A stretch of 64,000 nt of DNA from Mesorhizobium japonicum MAFF 303099 (GCF_000009625.1 NC_002678.2:4310001-4374000); one strand, 5' to 3'. Shown: positions 1-9,104, counted from the stretch's first letter. The notes: generated by a model not told the origin, from the sequence alone. Numbers and translations: made by a program.

Positions 1-2187
1 CTTGCGCACCATGTTGATGCGGCGCTCCGCATTGGTGAAGGTGCCGTCCTTTTCCAGGAAGGTCGAGCCGGGCAGGAAGACATGCGCGTAGTTCGCCGTC
101 TCGTTGAGGAAGAGATCGTGCACGACGACGCATTCCATGGCGGCGAGACCGCCGGCGACATGCTTGGTGTCAGGATCGGACTGCAGAATGTCCTCGCCCT
201 GGATGTAGATGCCCTTGAAGGAGCCGTCGACGGCGGCGTCCAGCATGTTGGGGATGCGCAGGCCGGGTTCGTCGTCCAGCTTCACGCCCCACAGGCTCTC
301 ATAGATGTCGCGCACGGCTTCGCCGGAGATGTGGCGATAGCCGGGCAGTTCGTGCGGGAAGGAACCCATGTCGCACGAGCCCTGGACGTTGTTCTGGCCA
401 CGCAGCGGGTTCACGCCGACGCCCGGCCGGCCGATATTGCCGGTGGCCATTGCCAGGTTGGCGATCGCCATCACCGTGGTCGAGCCCTGGCTGTGCTCGG
501 TGACGCCGAGGCCGTAATAGATCGCGCCATTGCCGCCCTTGGCGTAGAGCCGCGCGGCGCCTCGGATCAGATCCGGGTCGACGCCGGAAAGCTTGCCGAC
601 GGTCTCGGGGCTGTTCTCCGGCAAGGCGACGAAGGAGGCCCAGTCCTGGAACTCCGTCCAGTCGCAACGTTCGCGGATGAAGGCTTCGTCGAAAAGCCCT
701 TCGGTGACGATGACATGCGCCAGCGACGTCAGCACCGCCACGTTGGTGCCGGGCTTCAGCGGCAGGTGATAGTCGGCCTCGATATGCGCCGACTTGACCA
801 TCTCGGTGCGGCGCGGATCGAGCACGATCAGCTTGGCGCCCTGGCGCAGCCGCTTCTTTAGCCGCGAGGCGAACACCGGATGGGCGGAAACCGGATTGGC
901 GCCGATGACGACGGCGACGTCGGTGAATTCGACCGAGTCGAAATCCTGCGTGCCGGCCGAGGTGCCGTAGGTCTGGCCGAGCCCGTAGCCGGTCGGCGAA
1001 TGGCAGACGCGGGCGCAGGTGTCGACATTGTTGTTGCGGAAACCCTGCCGCACCAGCTTCTGGACGAGATAGGTCTCCTCATTCGTGCAGCGCGAAGAGG
1101 TGATGCCGCCGATCGAGGTGCGGCCGTACTGATACTGGATCCGGCGGAATTCCTTGGCCGTATGGGCGATCGCCTCTTCCCAGCTCACTTCGCGCCACGG
1201 ATCGGAGATCTTCTCGCGGATCATCGGCGACAGGATGCGGTCCTTGTGGGTAGCGTAGCCATAGGCGAAACGGCCCTTGACGCAGCTATGGCCGTGGTTC
1301 GCCTTGCCGTCCTTGTAAGGCATCATGCGGATGACTTCGTCGTCCTTCACCTCGGCCTTGAACGAGCAGCCGACGCCGCAATAGGCGCAAGTGGTGACGG
1401 CCGAGCGTTCCGGCATGCCCTTCTCGAGCACCGTCTTCTCGCGCAGCGCGTCGGTCGGGCAGGCCTGCACGCAGGCGCCGCAGGACACGCATTCGGAAGC
1501 GATGAAATCCTCATGCATGCCGGCGACCATGCGCGATTCGAAACCGCGGCCCTCGATGGTCAGCGCGAAGGTGCCCTGCACCTCCTCGCAAGCCCGCACG
1601 CAGCGCGAGCAGACGATGCACTGCGCCGGATCATAGGTGAAATAGGGATTGGATTCGTCGCGGGCGATGTAGTCGACCGCCAGCGAGCCATGGCCGGGCG
1701 CCACGCCGTCTTCCTGCTTGACGTGGTTGCGGCCCTCGACGCCATAGCGGTTCTCGGTCAGGCCGACCGACTTCGCCACCGTGTCGAATTCGCTGGCGCC
1801 GGTGCCGGCCTTCTCGTTCCAGCCGGTCGGATGGTCGGAGACGTAAAGCTCCATGACGCCGCGGCGAATGGCGTCGAGCCGGTCGGACTGCGTGCGCACC
1901 ACCATGCCTTCACCGACCGGCGTCGTGCAGGAGGCCGGCGTGCCGCCGCGGCCTTCGATCTCGACCAGGCAGACGCGGCAGGAGCCGAAGGAGTCCAGCA
2001 TGTCGGTGGCGCAGAGCTTCGGGATCTCGACCCCGCCTTCCATCGCCGCGCGCATGATCGAGGTGCCTTCCGGCACCGTGATGCTGCGGCCGTCGACGTT
2101 CAGCGTGACCTGCTTTTGCGCCCGCGATTCCGGGGTTCCGTAGTCGATCTCTTCGACGAGCGATGGGAAGTCGGCCTTGATGTTCAT
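1..2187 (-). CDS. fdsA: NAD-dependent formate dehydrogenase, alpha (catalytic) subunit, 3' end cut by window
   Basis: Catalytic molybdenum subunit of the cytoplasmic formate:NAD+ oxidoreductase (formate to CO2, electrons passed through Fe-S clusters to FdsB). About 729 codons are visible; the family is near 950, so roughly the last quarter lies outside. In order: an N-terminal 2Fe-2S domain (Cys 59, 70, 73, 87), two ferredoxin-type 4Fe-4S motifs (Cys 190/193/196/200 and 233/236/239/243), and the start of the bis-MGD domain with Cys 267/270/274. The active-site motif reads VCHSPTG: the residue that is selenocysteine in E. coli FdhF is a normal TGC cysteine, followed by the expected His. The start ATG follows the fdsB stop by 10 bp with GGAG in between. 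Third gene of the fdsGBA operon. Confidence 0.96.
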   Translation of the reverse strand, partial: MNIKADFPSLVEEIDYGTPESRAQKQVTLNVDGRSITVPEGTSIMRAAMEGGVEIPKLCATDMLDSFGSCRVCLVEIEGRGGTPASCTTPVGEGMVVRTQSDRLDAIRRGVMELYVSDHPTGWNEKAGTGASEFDTVAKSVGLTENRYGVEGRNHVKQEDGVAPGHGSLAVDYIARDESNPYFTYDPAQCIVCSRCVRACEEVQGTFALTIEGRGFESRMVAGMHEDFIASECVSCGACVQACPTDALREKTVLEKGMPERSAVTTCAYCGVGCSFKAEVKDDEVIRMMPYKDGKANHGHSCVKGRFAYGYATHKDRILSPMIREKISDPWREVSWEEAIAHTAKEFRRIQYQYGRTSIGGITSSRCTNEETYLVQKLVRQGFRNNNVDTCARVCHSPTGYGLGQTYGTSAGTQDFDSVEFTDVAVVIGANPVSAHPVFASRLKKRLRQGAKLIVLDPRRTEMVKSAHIEADYHLPLKPGTNVAVLTSLAHVIVTEGLFDEAFIRERCDWTEFQDWASFVALPENSPETVGKLSGVDPDLIRGAARLYAKGGNGAIYYGLGVTEHSQGSTTVMAIANLAMATGNIGRPGVGVNPLRGQNNVQGSCDMGSFPHELPGYRHISGEAVRDIYESLWGVKLDDEPGLRIPNMLDAAVDGSFKGIYIQGEDILQSDPDTKHVAGGLAAMECVVVHDLFLNETANYAHVFLPGSTFLEKDGTFTNAERRINMVRK

Positions 2188-2197
2188 CTGCCAGCTC

Positions 2198-3754
2198 CTA
2201 TTCAGCAGCCACGCGCGCTGGCGCGGGCTTGAAATCTTCGGGGAAATGCGTGATCGAACTCATCACCGGATAAGGCGTGAAGCCGCCCAGTGCGCACAGC
2301 GAACCGAACTTCATCGTGTTGCAGAGGTCGGTGACCAGAGCGAGGTTCTTTTCCGGCTCGATGCCGGCGGCAAGCCTGTCGATGGTCTCAATGCCGCGCG
2401 TCGAGCCGATGCGGCAGGGCGTGCACTTGCCGCAGCTTTCGATGGCGCAGAACTCCATGGCGAAGCGCGCCTGCTTCAGCATGTCGGCCGTGTCGTCGAA
2501 CACGGTGATGCCGGCATGGCCGATCAGCCCGTCGCGCTTGGCGAATTCCTCGTAGTCGAACGGCGTGTCGAACAGGGCGCGCGGGAAATAGGCGCCAAGC
2601 GGACCGCCGACCTGTACTGCCTTCACTGGACGGCCAGTCGCCGTGCCGCCGCCGATGTCATCGACGATCTCGCCCAGCGTCAGGCCGAAGGCGGTCTCGA
2701 ACAGGCCGCCGTTCCTGACATTGCCGGCGATCTGGATCGGGATCGTGCCGCGCGAGCGGCCCATGCCGAAATCCTTGTAGAAGGCGGCGCCCTTGTCCAT
2801 GATGATCGGCACCGAGGCCAGGCTGATGACGTTGTTGATCACCGTCGGCTTGCCGAACAGGCCCTGAATGGCCGGCAGCGGCGGCTTGGCGCGCACCACG
2901 CCGCGTTTGCCTTCCAGGCTGTTCAACAGCGAGGTTTCTTCGCCGCAGACATAGGCGCCGGCGCCGACGCGGATTTCCATGTCGAAGGCATTGGGCGAAC
3001 CCAGCACGTTGACGCCGAGGACGCCGGCCTTGCGGGCGATCTCGACGGCCTTGTTCATTGTCGCCACGGCATGCGGATATTCCGAGCGGATATAAACGAA
3101 GCCCTTGGTCGCCCCGGTGGCGATGCCGGCGATCGCCATGCCTTCGATCAGCACGAAGGGGTCGCCTTCCATGATCATGCGGTCGGCGAAAGTCGCGCTG
3201 TCGCCCTCGTCGGCGTTGCAGACGATGTATTTGCGCTCGGATGTCGTATCCAGCACCGTCTTCCATTTGATGCCGGTCGGGAAGCCGGCGCCACCACGGC
3301 CACGCAGGCCTGACTCGGTCACCTGCTTGACGATGTCGGCCGGCGCCATGGCGACGGCGTTCTGCAGGCCCTTGAGCCCGCCAAGTGACTTGTAGGCGTC
3401 GAGCGACAGCGGGTCGTTGATGCCGCAGCGGGCAAAGGTCAGCCGCGTCTGCTTGGCCAGGAACGGGATCTTGTCGGGCGCGCCGAGCCAGCGCTTGTGG
3501 TGGCCACCGGTGAGGAAGCCGCTGTCGAACAGGCTCTTGACGTCGGAAGGCTTGACCGGTCCGTAGGCGACGCGGCCGTTGGCGGTCGCCACTTCCACCA
3601 TCGGCTCGAGGAAATAGGCGCCACGCGACCCGTTGCGCACGATCTTGGCCTCGATGCCACGCTCCGCGAGTTCCTTGGCGATCGCCTTGGCGACCTTTTC
3701 GGCGCCAAGCGCCAACGCGCCGGAATCGCCGGGAATGTAGATACGGGGGATCAT
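2198..3754 (-). CDS. fdsB: NAD-dependent formate dehydrogenase, beta subunit
   Basis: A 518-residue NuoF-like flavoprotein that takes electrons from FdsA/FdsG and reduces NAD+. Visible motifs: GRGGAGFPTG and GAYVCGEETSLLNS, the FMN and NAD(H) binding signatures of NuoF, and a C-terminal ESCGKCTPCR, the ligands of the 4Fe-4S cluster. The first ~120 residues before the NuoF core are an extra N-terminal region usual for FdsB. Its ATG overlaps the fdsG stop (ATGA), so translation is probably coupled. Family, order and length all agree, so the assignment is firm. Confidence 0.96.
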   Translation of the reverse strand: MIPRIYIPGDSGALALGAEKVAKAIAKELAERGIEAKIVRNGSRGAYFLEPMVEVATANGRVAYGPVKPSDVKSLFDSGFLTGGHHKRWLGAPDKIPFLAKQTRLTFARCGINDPLSLDAYKSLGGLKGLQNAVAMAPADIVKQVTESGLRGRGGAGFPTGIKWKTVLDTTSERKYIVCNADEGDSATFADRMIMEGDPFVLIEGMAIAGIATGATKGFVYIRSEYPHAVATMNKAVEIARKAGVLGVNVLGSPNAFDMEIRVGAGAYVCGEETSLLNSLEGKRGVVRAKPPLPAIQGLFGKPTVINNVISLASVPIIMDKGAAFYKDFGMGRSRGTIPIQIAGNVRNGGLFETAFGLTLGEIVDDIGGGTATGRPVKAVQVGGPLGAYFPRALFDTPFDYEEFAKRDGLIGHAGITVFDDTADMLKQARFAMEFCAIESCGKCTPCRIGSTRGIETIDRLAAGIEPEKNLALVTDLCNTMKFGSLCALGGFTPYPVMSSITHFPEDFKPAPARVAAE

Positions 3755-4230
3755 GAGCGCACCTCGGCAAGGATCTCGTCGATCTTGTCGTCATCGAGCC
3801 GCCCGATCACCTCGCCGTCGAGCATCGCCGACGGCGAACAGGCGCAAAGCCCGAGGCAATAGACCGGCTCGAGTGTAACCGATCCGTCGCGGGTGGTCTC
3901 GTGGAAACCGATGCCCAGCAACTGTTTGATCTTGGCGGCGACGGCATCCGAGCCCATAGACTGGCAGGCTTCCGCCTGGCACAGCTTGAGGACATGCCGC
4001 CCGGCCGGCCGGGCACGGAAATCATGGTAGAAGGTGACGACGCCGTGCACCTCGGCCCTGGAGAGGTTCAGCCCATCGGCGATGACCGGTAGCGCCGCCT
4101 GCGGCACATGGCCGAATTCGTCCTGGATCTCGTGCAGGATCGGCAGCAACGGGCCTTCGAGGCCTTTCAGTTCTTGGATAATCGCCGCCGTGCGCGATGC
4201 GATCTCGGTACTTGCAGGCTGCATCGTCAT
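3751..4230 (-). CDS. fdsG: NAD-dependent formate dehydrogenase, gamma subunit
   Basis: A 159-residue NuoE-like protein with a thioredoxin-fold 2Fe-2S domain. The ligand pattern is visible as LCQAEACQSMG and, 40 residues on, VYCLGLCACSP. It is the first gene of the fds operon. The start at 4230 has AGGGAGGG about seven bases upstream; an in-frame ATG two codons later is an alternative. In this enzyme the subunit relays electrons between FdsA and FdsB. Confidence 0.94.
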   Translation of the reverse strand: MTMQPASTEIASRTAAIIQELKGLEGPLLPILHEIQDEFGHVPQAALPVIADGLNLSRAEVHGVVTFYHDFRARPAGRHVLKLCQAEACQSMGSDAVAAKIKQLLGIGFHETTRDGSVTLEPVYCLGLCACSPSAMLDGEVIGRLDDDKIDEILAEVRS

Positions 4231-4318
4231 GCAGCGCCCTCCCTGGTCGGTAGCGTTCTAGCGCTAAGTCGTTACAAAAACAGAGGAAACCAGCGAAATC
4301 AATAAAGCTGATCCGTCG

Positions 4319-4341
4319 CTTGATAGAAATCTTCTATCAAG
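4319..4341. promoter_or_regulatory. Perfect inverted repeat upstream of fdsG, likely LysR operator
   Basis: CTTGATAGA and TCTATCAAG form a perfect 9-bp inverted repeat around a 5-bp spacer, 89 bp upstream of the fdsG start and just after the lysR stop codon. AT-rich dyads of this geometry are typical LysR-type binding sites. There is no T-run behind it, so a terminator for lysR is less likely. Confidence 0.55.
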
Positions 4342-4365
4342 CACGCTCAGCCGCCATTCTCTACC

Positions 4366-5265
4366 CTAGCGATGGGCGCGGAAATCGTCTGCCAGCGCCA
4401 TTGCCTCGTCCAGCAGCGCCTGCACCAGCGGCGTGTGCGGCTCGCGCGGCGCGGCCACCAGGCCGACCGTGTGACTGGCGTCGGGCTCGACGATCGGAAT
4501 GGCCCGGATCGGCTCTGAAAAGCCGAATGTTTCCGCAAGGTTGAGCGGCATGATCGACGACCATTTGCCGGTGCGGATGTGCGAGAACAGCACGATCATC
4601 GAATTGGATTCGAGCGTCGGCCGTACCTGCACGCCAGCCTCGGCCAGATGCTGGTCGATGATGCGGCGGTTCTGCATGTCCGGCGTCAGCAGGCACAGCG
4701 GCAACCGGCTGATCTCGGCCCATGTCACTTTGTCGCGGTCGGAATAGGGATTTCCGACCGCCGTGATCAGCTGATAGCGCTCGTCATAGAGCGGCACGCT
4801 GGTCACCCGCCCGAGCGGCTCATTGTCGAGATAGGTGATGCCGGCGTCGATGTCGAAATTGCCGAGCAGCGACAAGACTTCGATCGAGGTGCGCGACAGC
4901 ACCGAGAAGGTGACGCCCGGATGCTTTTCGCGAAACGGCGTCGTCAGCCGCGCCACCATGGCAAGTGCGGTCGGGATGGCGGCGATGCGGATGCGGCCGG
5001 AAAGGCCGTGGCGCGCCGCGCGCATCTCCTCGCGCATGCTCCTTGAATCACCGACGATGCGGCGCGCCCAGACCAACACTTGCTTGCCCTCCGGCGTCAG
5101 CCCCTGGAAACGCGATCCGCGATTGACCAGCATGACGCCGAGCTGACCCTCCAGCTGCTTGATGCCCGCCGACAGAGTCGGCTGGGTGACCCCGCACGCT
5201 TCCGCCGCTCGGCCGAAATGCTCTTCCTTGGCGAGCGCGATGAAGAATTCGAGTTTGTCGATCAT
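4366..5265 (-). CDS. LysR-family transcriptional regulator, probable regulator of fds
   Basis: A 299-residue regulator. The N-terminal winged helix-turn-helix contains AEACGVTQPTLSAGIKQLE (about residues 19-37), and the rest is the LysR substrate-binding domain. It sits directly upstream of fdsG on the same strand with a 135-bp gap that contains the inverted repeat at 4319-4341. Family knowledge: LysR regulators next to fds operons control formate dehydrogenase. An open frame extends far upstream of the chosen ATG, but the protein family begins at MIDKLEFF. Confidence 0.88.
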   Translation of the reverse strand: MIDKLEFFIALAKEEHFGRAAEACGVTQPTLSAGIKQLEGQLGVMLVNRGSRFQGLTPEGKQVLVWARRIVGDSRSMREEMRAARHGLSGRIRIAAIPTALAMVARLTTPFREKHPGVTFSVLSRTSIEVLSLLGNFDIDAGITYLDNEPLGRVTSVPLYDERYQLITAVGNPYSDRDKVTWAEISRLPLCLLTPDMQNRRIIDQHLAEAGVQVRPTLESNSMIVLFSHIRTGKWSSIMPLNLAETFGFSEPIRAIPIVEPDASHTVGLVAAPREPHTPLVQALLDEAMALADDFRAHR

Positions 5266-5437
5266 GCCAGGGCCTTTTTTGGCTTGCCTCGCGAAATCGC
5301 GCGGCGGAGCCGTCGGTTGATCATCGCGCATGCGGCGGTGAATGGCGACAGAAAGCAATAACCAATTGATAATATTTGGCTTGCCATCATGGTCGATGCG
5401 GGTATCGCGGCGGGGGCGCCGAAGATAGGTGGTTCGC

Positions 5438-6688
5438 ATGCTCCAGGAGCATCCGCCGGAAATACCAGCGCCTTCCGCCGACGATCTGCGCGAGGCCGCG
5501 CGGCTCCTGGCCGTCGAGCGCTTCGATGTTTTGGACACGCCGCGCGAAGCGCCGTTCGACCGCATCGCGCGCTTGATCAAGATGGTCTTCGATGTCCCGA
5601 TCGCCATCGTCTCGGTCATTGACGGGCACCGCCAATGGTACAAGGCCTGCGAGGGGCTGGCGATCAATGAAGTCGAACGCAAGGCCACATTCTGCCAGTA
5701 CACGATCCTTCAGGAAGAGCCGCTGATCGTCACCGACGCGACCAAGGATCCCCGTTTCGCCGACAATCCGATGGTCAGGAATGATCCGCATATCCGCTTC
5801 TACGCAGGCGTGCCTTTGCGAAGCCGCGACGGCCACAACATCGGCAGTGTCTGCGCGATCGGCTATATCCCGCGGGAATTCAGCGACCGCGACATCGCAA
5901 TCCTCCAGGATTTTGCCGATCTTGCCATGGATGAGCTGGAGCTGCGCCAGCATGCCTCCAGCGACGCGGTGACCGGCGTGCTGTCGCGGCGGGCCTTCAT
6001 CGACCAGGGCGGCAAGGCATTTGCGCTTGCGCGGCGCCAGCGCTTCGATTTCTCCTGCATCGTCTTCGATGTCGACCATTTCAAATCGGTCAACGACAAT
6101 TTCGGGCATGCCGCAGGCGACAAGGTTCTGAGTGGCGTGGGCCGGCAATGCGGTGCCGCCTTGCGCGACGTCGACATATTCGGACGCGTCGGTGGTGAGG
6201 AATTCGCGGTGCTTCTCTACACCGGTCGCAACGGTGCGCTTGAATCCGCAGAGCGGCTGCGCGGCACCATCGAGACCATGCGGATCACGCACGGCGCACA
6301 GGAGATGCAGGTCACTGCCAGCTTCGGCGTTGCCTCGTTCGATCCGGCGACCAGCGGCCTGCCGGAACTGATCGAGCGCGCCGACGCCGCCATGTACCGC
6401 TCGAAGCACGCCGGCCGCAATCGGATCACAGCCTGGAATTCCGCTGGGAGCGATCAGGCGCCGCCGCGGCGCAGGGTGCTGAAGGCCGGACAGATCGTCT
6501 TCAACGCCCGCATGTCGACCATCGACTGCACGGTTCGCAGCCTTGGCGAGGATGGCGCCACTATCGACGTGTCGAACATCTCCGGCATTCCCGGCCAGTT
6601 CGTGCTGGCCATCCGGGCGGATAGGTTCGAGACGAAATGCCGGGTCGTCGCCCAGGCTGAAAGGCGTCTGGAACTCGCCTTCGAGTGA
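5438..6688 (+). CDS. GAF-GGDEF-PilZ-like protein, probable diguanylate cyclase
   Basis: A 416-residue soluble protein with three parts: an N-terminal GAF sensor domain (about 20-160), a GGDEF domain (about 165-325), and a C-terminal PilZ-like domain of about 75 residues. The active-site loop is intact as GGEEF, and RDVD five residues upstream is a standard product-inhibition I-site, so it should make c-di-GMP and be feedback controlled. The PilZ-like part has RRRVLKAG and IDVSNISG, a poor match to the RxxxR/DxSxxG ligand motif, so c-di-GMP binding there is uncertain. ATG at 5438 has AGGTGG just upstream; an in-frame GTG at 5429 is the alternative. Monocistronic. Confidence 0.9.
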   Translation: MLQEHPPEIPAPSADDLREAARLLAVERFDVLDTPREAPFDRIARLIKMVFDVPIAIVSVIDGHRQWYKACEGLAINEVERKATFCQYTILQEEPLIVTDATKDPRFADNPMVRNDPHIRFYAGVPLRSRDGHNIGSVCAIGYIPREFSDRDIAILQDFADLAMDELELRQHASSDAVTGVLSRRAFIDQGGKAFALARRQRFDFSCIVFDVDHFKSVNDNFGHAAGDKVLSGVGRQCGAALRDVDIFGRVGGEEFAVLLYTGRNGALESAERLRGTIETMRITHGAQEMQVTASFGVASFDPATSGLPELIERADAAMYRSKHAGRNRITAWNSAGSDQAPPRRRVLKAGQIVFNARMSTIDCTVRSLGEDGATIDVSNISGIPGQFVLAIRADRFETKCRVVAQAERRLELAFE

Positions 6689-6728
6689 GCGGCCCCGCGG
6701 CGGTCCCGATCACGCGAAGCGCCGAAGC

Positions 6729-7106
6729 CTATTTGTCGACCAGGTTCAGGATGTTGCCGTCCGGGTCCTTGAACCATGCGACCTTCATGCCTTGGCCGAC
6801 ATGGATGTCGCCCTTGATCGTCAGGCCGGGCATTTCGTAATGCTCAAAGACAACGCCTTTCGATTTCAGTGATTTCACGACAGTCTCGATCTGATCGCCC
6901 ACCGTCCACGTCACCGCCGTCGCCTTGTTGGTACCTGCGAATTGGGAATGGTAGACATTGATGAGCGTGTCGCCGCTTTTGTAGACGACAAGCTCGCCGC
7001 CCATGTCGTCGACCTGCTTAAGGCCTAGCGTGCCTTCATAGAAGGCCTTTGCCTTTGCCAGATCCTTGACGGCGAGATTGGCCGTTGCGTTGCTGTTTTC
7101 GAGCAT
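6729..7106 (-). CDS. VOC (glyoxalase/bleomycin-resistance fold) family protein
   Basis: A 125-residue single VOC module. It opens with the usual beta strand and AKAFYEGTLGL, and ends with WFKDPDGNILNLV, where the last metal-ligand position of the fold lies. Such proteins are metal-dependent lyases, isomerases, dioxygenases or binding proteins; substrate cannot be read from sequence. It is convergent with the GGDEF gene and divergent from mrp, with AAGGAGA upstream of the ATG. Confidence 0.85.
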   Translation of the reverse strand: MLENSNATANLAVKDLAKAKAFYEGTLGLKQVDDMGGELVVYKSGDTLINVYHSQFAGTNKATAVTWTVGDQIETVVKSLKSKGVVFEHYEMPGLTIKGDIHVGQGMKVAWFKDPDGNILNLVDK

Positions 7107-7320
7107 GACCGTCTCCTTCCCGCATTGTCGTGTCCTCGTTCAGGCAACCGAAATAGGGCAAGCGGCCCGTTTGGCCATCGGCAATCGGCCAGACGCGTCA
7201 TCCGGCAAGAATCCGACAACATCGGTCGTTTTCCGCGGCACGCCGGGCAAGCCTTTGCGTCACGGCTTGGTTCTCGTTGGAAACTGCACTATCTGCATGG
7301 CCAAACGCCGAGGAAAGATC

Positions 7321-8490
7321 ATGTCCGTCACCAAGGAAATCGTCACCGAGCGCCTGAAGACGGTCAACGGGCCGGACTTCACCGGCAACATCGTCGATCT
7401 CGGCATGGTTTCGGAGATTTTCATCGCCGATTCGAAAGTGTTCTTCTCGATCACCGTTCCCGCCGCCAGGGCACAGGAAATGGAGCCACTGCGCGCCGCC
7501 GCCGAGCGAGTGGTGAAGGCAATTCCCGGCGTCGCCGGCGCCGTCGTCGCACTGACGGCGGAGAAAAAGGGCGGCGGCATGGAGGCGCCGGTGCCCGCGC
7601 GCCCCGCACCCAGGCCGGCACCGCCGGCGACCCCCCAGCGTCCCGCGCCGCAGGCGCCGGCCTCGCACAGCTCGGGCAAGCGTGGCGTGCCCGGCATCGA
7701 GGCGATTATCGCGGTTGCCTCGGGCAAAGGCGGTGTCGGCAAGTCGACCACCGCCGTTAATCTGGCGCTTGGCCTTGCCGCCAACGGCTTGCGGGTCGGC
7801 GTGCTCGATGCCGACATTTACGGCCCGTCCATGCCGAAGCTGCTCAATATCCACGGCCGGCCGCAGACGGTCGACGGCAAGATCCTGAAACCGATGGAGA
7901 ATTACGGCCTCAAGGTGATGTCGATGGGCTTCCTCGTCGATGAGGAGACGCCGATGATCTGGCGTGGGCCGATGGTGATGTCGGCGCTGACCCAGATGCT
8001 GCGCGAGGTCGAATGGGGCCGGCTCGACGTGCTCGTCGTCGATATGCCGCCCGGCACCGGCGACGCGCAGCTGACCATGGCCCAGCAGGTGCCGCTGGCC
8101 GGCGCCGTCATCGTCTCGACGCCGCAGGATCTGGCGCTGATCGATGCCCGCAAGGGGCTGAACATGTTCAAGAAGGTCGACGTGCCGCTGCTCGGCATTG
8201 TCGAGAATATGAGCTATTTCATCGCGCCCGACACCGGCAAGCGCTACGACATTTTCGGCCATGGCGGCGCGCGCCGCGAGGCCGAGCGCCTCGGCGTCAC
8301 CTTCCTCGGCGAAGTGCCGCTGGAAATGGGCATCCGCGAAAGCTCGGATGCCGGGACGCCGGTGGTTGTGTCGAAGCCCGATAGCGCCGAAGCGAAAATC
8401 TATCGCGACATCGCCGCCAAGGTCTGGGACAGGGTCAATGAGGAACGCGGCGCCGCCGAAGCGGCGGTGCCGAGCATCGTCTTCGAGTGA
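7321..8490 (+). CDS. mrp: Mrp/ApbC-family iron-sulfur carrier P-loop ATPase
   Basis: A 389-residue protein with an N-terminal MIP18 (DUF59) domain (about 1-85), a Pro/Ala-rich linker (about 85-120), and a ParA/MinD-type ATPase domain whose deviant Walker A is GKGGVGKST near residue 140. Its role in the family is ATP-dependent carriage of 4Fe-4S clusters to apoproteins. The usual C-terminal CxxC that bridges the cluster is missing: the position reads NMSYFIAPDTGKRYD with no cysteine. The chosen ATG has AGGAAAG upstream; an in-frame ATG at 7297 is possible. Confidence 0.93.
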   Translation: MSVTKEIVTERLKTVNGPDFTGNIVDLGMVSEIFIADSKVFFSITVPAARAQEMEPLRAAAERVVKAIPGVAGAVVALTAEKKGGGMEAPVPARPAPRPAPPATPQRPAPQAPASHSSGKRGVPGIEAIIAVASGKGGVGKSTTAVNLALGLAANGLRVGVLDADIYGPSMPKLLNIHGRPQTVDGKILKPMENYGLKVMSMGFLVDEETPMIWRGPMVMSALTQMLREVEWGRLDVLVVDMPPGTGDAQLTMAQQVPLAGAVIVSTPQDLALIDARKGLNMFKKVDVPLLGIVENMSYFIAPDTGKRYDIFGHGGARREAERLGVTFLGEVPLEMGIRESSDAGTPVVVSKPDSAEAKIYRDIAAKVWDRVNEERGAAEAAVPSIVFE

Positions 8491-8505
8491 ACCCTCGGGG
8501 ACGGC

Positions 8506-8955
8506 TCAGCCGCCGACCTTCTCGCCGAAGCTGGAAAAGAACTGCCCAGCCAGTTTTTTCGACGTGGACTCGATCAGCCGGCTGCCGAGCTGGGCGATCT
8601 TGCCGCCGACCTCGGCCTTTGCCGCGTATTTGAGCACAGTGGCATCCGCTCCATCCTCGGTCAGCGTCACGTCGGCGCCGCCCTTGGCGAAGCCGGCAAT
8701 GCCGCCCTTGCCTTCGCCCTGGATAGTGTAGGAATGCGGCGGCTTGAGATTTTTCAGCGTCACCTCGCCATTGAAGGTCGCCTTGATCGGTCCGATTTTC
8801 ACCACCACGGTGGCCGCCATCTCGGTCGGCGACTTCATATCGAGGCTCTGGCAGCCGGGAATGGTCGCCTTTAAAACCTCGGGATCGTTCAGCGCTTCCC
8901 AGACTTTTTGCAGGGGTGCGGCAATGCGTTCCTCGCCTTCGATCACCAAAGCCAT
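8506..8955 (-). CDS. CoxG-like SRPBCC family protein
   Basis: A 149-residue [11 protein letters not shown]-fold protein. The opening EGEERIAAPLQKVWEALNDP and the IPGCQSL motif are typical of CoxG (carbon monoxide dehydrogenase subunit G). Family members help mature or anchor molybdenum hydroxylases, but no coxMSL genes are within the window, so it may act with a remote enzyme. Start ATG has GGGAGG close upstream; the preceding codon is TTG. Convergent with mrp, separated by 15 bp. Confidence 0.85.
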   Translation of the reverse strand: MALVIEGEERIAAPLQKVWEALNDPEVLKATIPGCQSLDMKSPTEMAATVVVKIGPIKATFNGEVTLKNLKPPHSYTIQGEGKGGIAGFAKGGADVTLTEDGADATVLKYAAKAEVGGKIAQLGSRLIESTSKKLAGQFFSSFGEKVGG

Positions 8956-9058
8956 CAAGAACCTCCCGGAAACAATGGTTCGAAGCCCTAGCGCAGGGGC
9001 GCTGTTGTGTCTATCGCACCAAAGTGCGGGTTGGGGACGCGCGTGCCCCTTGCTTGCA

Positions 9059-9092
9059 TTGACGCGTTGTCATATCGATTTGTCATACAAAT
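9059..9092 (+). promoter_or_regulatory. Promoter with GntR/FadR-type operator before the sugar-acid dehydratase
   Basis: ATTTGTCATACAAAT at 9078-9092 is a perfect 15-bp palindrome and fits the TNGTNNNACNA pattern of FadR-subfamily GntR regulators, which often control sugar-acid genes. A -35 candidate TTGACG (9059-9064) is followed after 17 bp by GTCATA (9082-9087), so the operator would cover the -10 box. A second TTGTCATA half-site lies at 9067-9074. No GntR/FadR-type gene is next to it. Confidence 0.5.
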
Positions 9093-9104
9093 ACGGAGAC
9101 CGTG

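Noticed and set aside
1000..1060. Possible selenocysteine in formate dehydrogenase
   Set aside because: The active-site codon is TGC (Cys) followed by His; no in-frame TGA.
880..2232. Long plus-strand open frame opposite fdsA
   Set aside because: Arg/Ala/His-rich translation with no domain; it is an antisense shadow produced by the high GC third positions of fdsA.
4319..4341. Terminator of lysR
   Set aside because: Stem is AT-rich with no following T-run and sits in front of fdsG; an operator is more likely.
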